Shown here piece after piece: positions 6,155 to 6,896 of a stretch of 6,896 bases of DNA (the first letter of the stretch is position 1; each line of letters begins with the position of its first letter). A program made the translations under genes and the position numbers. The notes under the pieces are model-generated. The model was not told where the DNA came from. It made no database searches and worked only from the letters and a program-made list of their open reading frames with translations. Source of the stretch: Ignavibacteria bacterium (GTDB lineage: Bacteria > Bacteroidota > Ignavibacteria > Ignavibacteriales > Melioribacteraceae). The DNA lies in NCBI GenBank assembly GCA_003233295.1, contig QILJ01000076.1:1-6896 (forward strand), written 5' to 3'.

Positions 6155-6263
6155 GTTGCTATCCTTGGCTAGCAGAACTATATTAGAAAGAAATAATGAT
6201 AATATGATATATAAATTTTGATGTTTGTTACTATCCCTGACATGGCAGAACTATGTTAGAAAG
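6155..6263. repeat. Pair of ~36-bp imperfect direct repeats flanking the operon promoter
   Basis: Copy A (6155-6190) and copy B (6227-6263) share GTTRCTATCCYTGRC at one end. They also share GCAGAACTATRTTAGAAAG, which matches at 18 of 19 positions, at the other. A 36-bp AT-rich spacer between them holds the TATA box. The arrangement could be two operator sites for autoregulation by the operon's first product, a partial tandem duplication, or the scar of an element. The high similarity suggests recent origin or selection. Confidence 0.55.
6206..6215 (-). promoter_or_regulatory. Archaeal TATA box of the winged-helix/PIN operon
   Basis: On the - strand this reads TTTATATATC. Transcription would begin near 6184, giving a 5' leader of about 100 nt, in line with the ribosome binding site seen upstream of the TTG. 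The box sits between the two direct repeats. The downstream copy (6155-6190) would overlap the start site, a position suited to repression. Confidence 0.5.
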
Positions 6264-6340
6264 GCAAGAGCAAAAATGAGTATTGCACATTCAAACCAAA
6301 GGATAGCAACTTATTTATTAATTCATAACACTCTGCTTGT

Positions 6341-6358
6341 TTCTGGTAGCTACCAGAA
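6341..6358. repeat. 18-bp perfect palindrome
   Basis: TTCTGGTAG is followed at once by its exact inverse complement CTACCAGAA. A perfect 18-bp palindrome without a spacer suits a dimeric DNA-binding protein better than a terminator. It lies about 130 bp upstream of the TATA box of the winged-helix/PIN operon. Confidence 0.6.
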
Positions 6359-6448
6359 GGTGGAACTGTCTGAAATCTCAGTGGAGCAAGCGAACTGAAA
6401 AATCTGCCACGCCTCCGCCACGCTCCTACCCCCCACACACGGCACCAC

Positions 6449-6465
6449 GGCCTTATCAGGAGGCC
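6449..6465. repeat. GC-rich hairpin
   Basis: GGCCT (6449-6453) pairs with AGGCC (6461-6465) around a 7-nt loop, inside the GC-rich patch. A second possible stem follows (GAGC near 6473 with GCTC near 6488). These could belong to a structured RNA or to an old repeat element. Confidence 0.35.
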
Positions 6466-6525
6466 CCCAAATGAGCTGCATGTTCCGGCTCGTTTGTGGT
6501 AGAGCTGTCGCAGAGTATCACTGTT

Positions 6526-6590
6526 TGTTATGCTTGTTTTGCTTGCTTGCTTGTTATGTTTTGCATGCTTGTTTTGTTTGCTATGTTCGG
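6526..6590. repeat. TGCTTG/TGTTTTG low-complexity tract
   Basis: Imperfect reiterations of TGCTTG, TTTTGC and TTATG fill this tract, which continues into GTTAAGTTAAGTTGAGTTAG. It looks like slippage-grown microsatellite-like DNA, and no coding use is apparent. Confidence 0.6.
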
Positions 6591-6683
6591 TTAAGTTAAG
6601 TTGAGTTAGAAAAAAGAAAAGGAAAGCCTGGAAAATCGGCAGAGGGCCAGAGAGAACAGGGTGTGTTTTTGATAATGGCCTTA

Positions 6684-6730
6684 AGAGCTGCAGGAATTTT
6701 AAGAGCCACAGGCAATAACAGCTGCAGGAG
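6684..6730. repeat. Degenerate AGCTGCAGGA repeats
   Basis: AGCTGCAGGA occurs at 6686-6695 and again at 6720-6729, with a related AGAGCCACAGGC between them. Further AGCAG/GAGCTCAGG variants run to about 6778. The unit is short and imperfect and its role is unknown. Confidence 0.4.
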
Positions 6731-6806
6731 TCTCAATGTCACTGGCCATAGCAGTAGCAGAGCTCAGGAAAAATTCAAAAACCTGCCTTTTTACAAGGGG
6801 AGAACC

Positions 6807-6828
6807 TGACATACTCCCACGACTAAAG
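6807..6828 (-). mobile_element. Truncated IS200/IS605 right end
   Basis: TGACATACTCCCAC followed by GACTAAAG is, read on the - strand, CTTTAGTC then GTGGGAGTATGTCA, the characteristic right end of archaeal IS200/IS605-type elements. An intact end would continue with the other arm of the CGACT/AGTCG hairpin. Here the sequence leaves the expected pattern exactly after the loop, so only half of the hairpin remains. No tnpB or tnpA is in the window on this side. Confidence 0.6.
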
Positions 6829-6896
6829 AGGCTGTCCGACAATTACTCTCAGTAATATAAAGACTGCTTATTTTAGACAATAAAGGCTAAATTTAG
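6828..6896. mobile_element. Possible terminal sequence of another insertion element or MITE
   Basis: GAGGCTGTCCGAC, starting exactly where the IS200/IS605 hairpin is cut, resembles the terminal inverted repeats of several DDE-type insertion sequences that begin with GAGGCTGTCCGA or similar. The remaining 56 bp are AT-rich and non-coding and the window ends, so neither the opposite end nor a transposase can be seen. This is a suggestion from resemblance and position. Confidence 0.35.

Larger units (their letters stand above)
6264..6896. other. Long non-genic stretch with repeats, GC-rich patch and element ends
   Basis: No believable protein gene is seen. From left to right the stretch holds an 18-bp perfect palindrome (6341-6358), a GC-rich patch (about 6405-6510), a TGCTTG-rich low-complexity tract (6526-6590), a purine-rich run (6605-6625), degenerate AGCTGCAGGA repeats (6684-6730), and a junction of two insertion-sequence ends (6807-6840). 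It looks like accumulated mobile-element debris; an RNA gene in the GC-rich patch cannot be excluded. Confidence 0.5.

Noticed and set aside
6256..6438. 60-codon - strand frame
   Set aside because: It crosses the palindrome and GC-rich patch, has a Trp/Arg-rich start and no recognisable features, and does not fit the layout.
6405..6510. tRNA gene in the GC-rich patch
   Set aside because: No T-loop (GGTTCRA) or acceptor pairing at tRNA spacing could be found on either strand.
6526..6730. CRISPR array in the repeat-rich right part
   Set aside because: Repeats are short, degenerate and irregularly spaced, with no constant repeat/spacer length and no cas genes.

Overview
The window looks archaeal, and most like a methanosarcinal methanogen. 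The reasons are its AT-rich DNA, archaeal-type TATA boxes at leaderless-looking distances from start codons, long degraded intergenic stretches, and remnants of IS200/IS605-type elements and toxin-antitoxin genes. The genus is inferred from style and family content; no marker gene settles it. There are four intact protein genes, no rRNA or tRNA, and no CRISPR array.

Layout. Bases 1-340 hold a decayed HicAB-type toxin-antitoxin locus on the + strand: a hicA-like frame broken by three in-frame stops, preceded by what may be the tail of hicB. Bases 340-677 have no convincing gene. At 678-1805 (-) is an SDH-family (Clp/SppA-fold) serine proteinase with an upstream TATA box. Its divergent intergenic region contains the last codons and right-end hairpin of an IS200/IS605 tnpB remnant. 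At 2157-4703 (+) is the largest gene, an 848-residue protein with an N-terminal helical region, TPR-like repeats, a coiled coil and a C-terminal HEPN-like domain carrying an RX4H motif. Converging on it is a two-gene operon on the - strand (6082 to 4920). Its first gene is a TTG-initiated winged-helix-like protein, possibly of the Panacea/DUF4065 type. Its second gene, overlapping by 13 nt, is a PIN-domain protein with its acidic residues in place. Bases 6083-6896 are non-genic: a promoter bracketed by direct repeats, an 18-bp perfect palindrome, a GC-rich patch, a TGCTTG-rich low-complexity tract, and a junction where a truncated IS200/IS605 right end abuts what may be the start of another element.

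How it fits together. The region reads as a small accessory, defence-like island. Two predicted ribonuclease-type proteins (HEPN and PIN) and a Clp-fold protease sit among a dead toxin-antitoxin locus and insertion-sequence scars. The most interesting candidates are the TPR-coiled-coil-HEPN protein, with a sensor-plus-RNase architecture and no obvious antitoxin beside it, and the winged-helix/PIN pair, which is arranged like a toxin-antitoxin operon. No function here is demonstrated; all are inferred from motifs and gene order.
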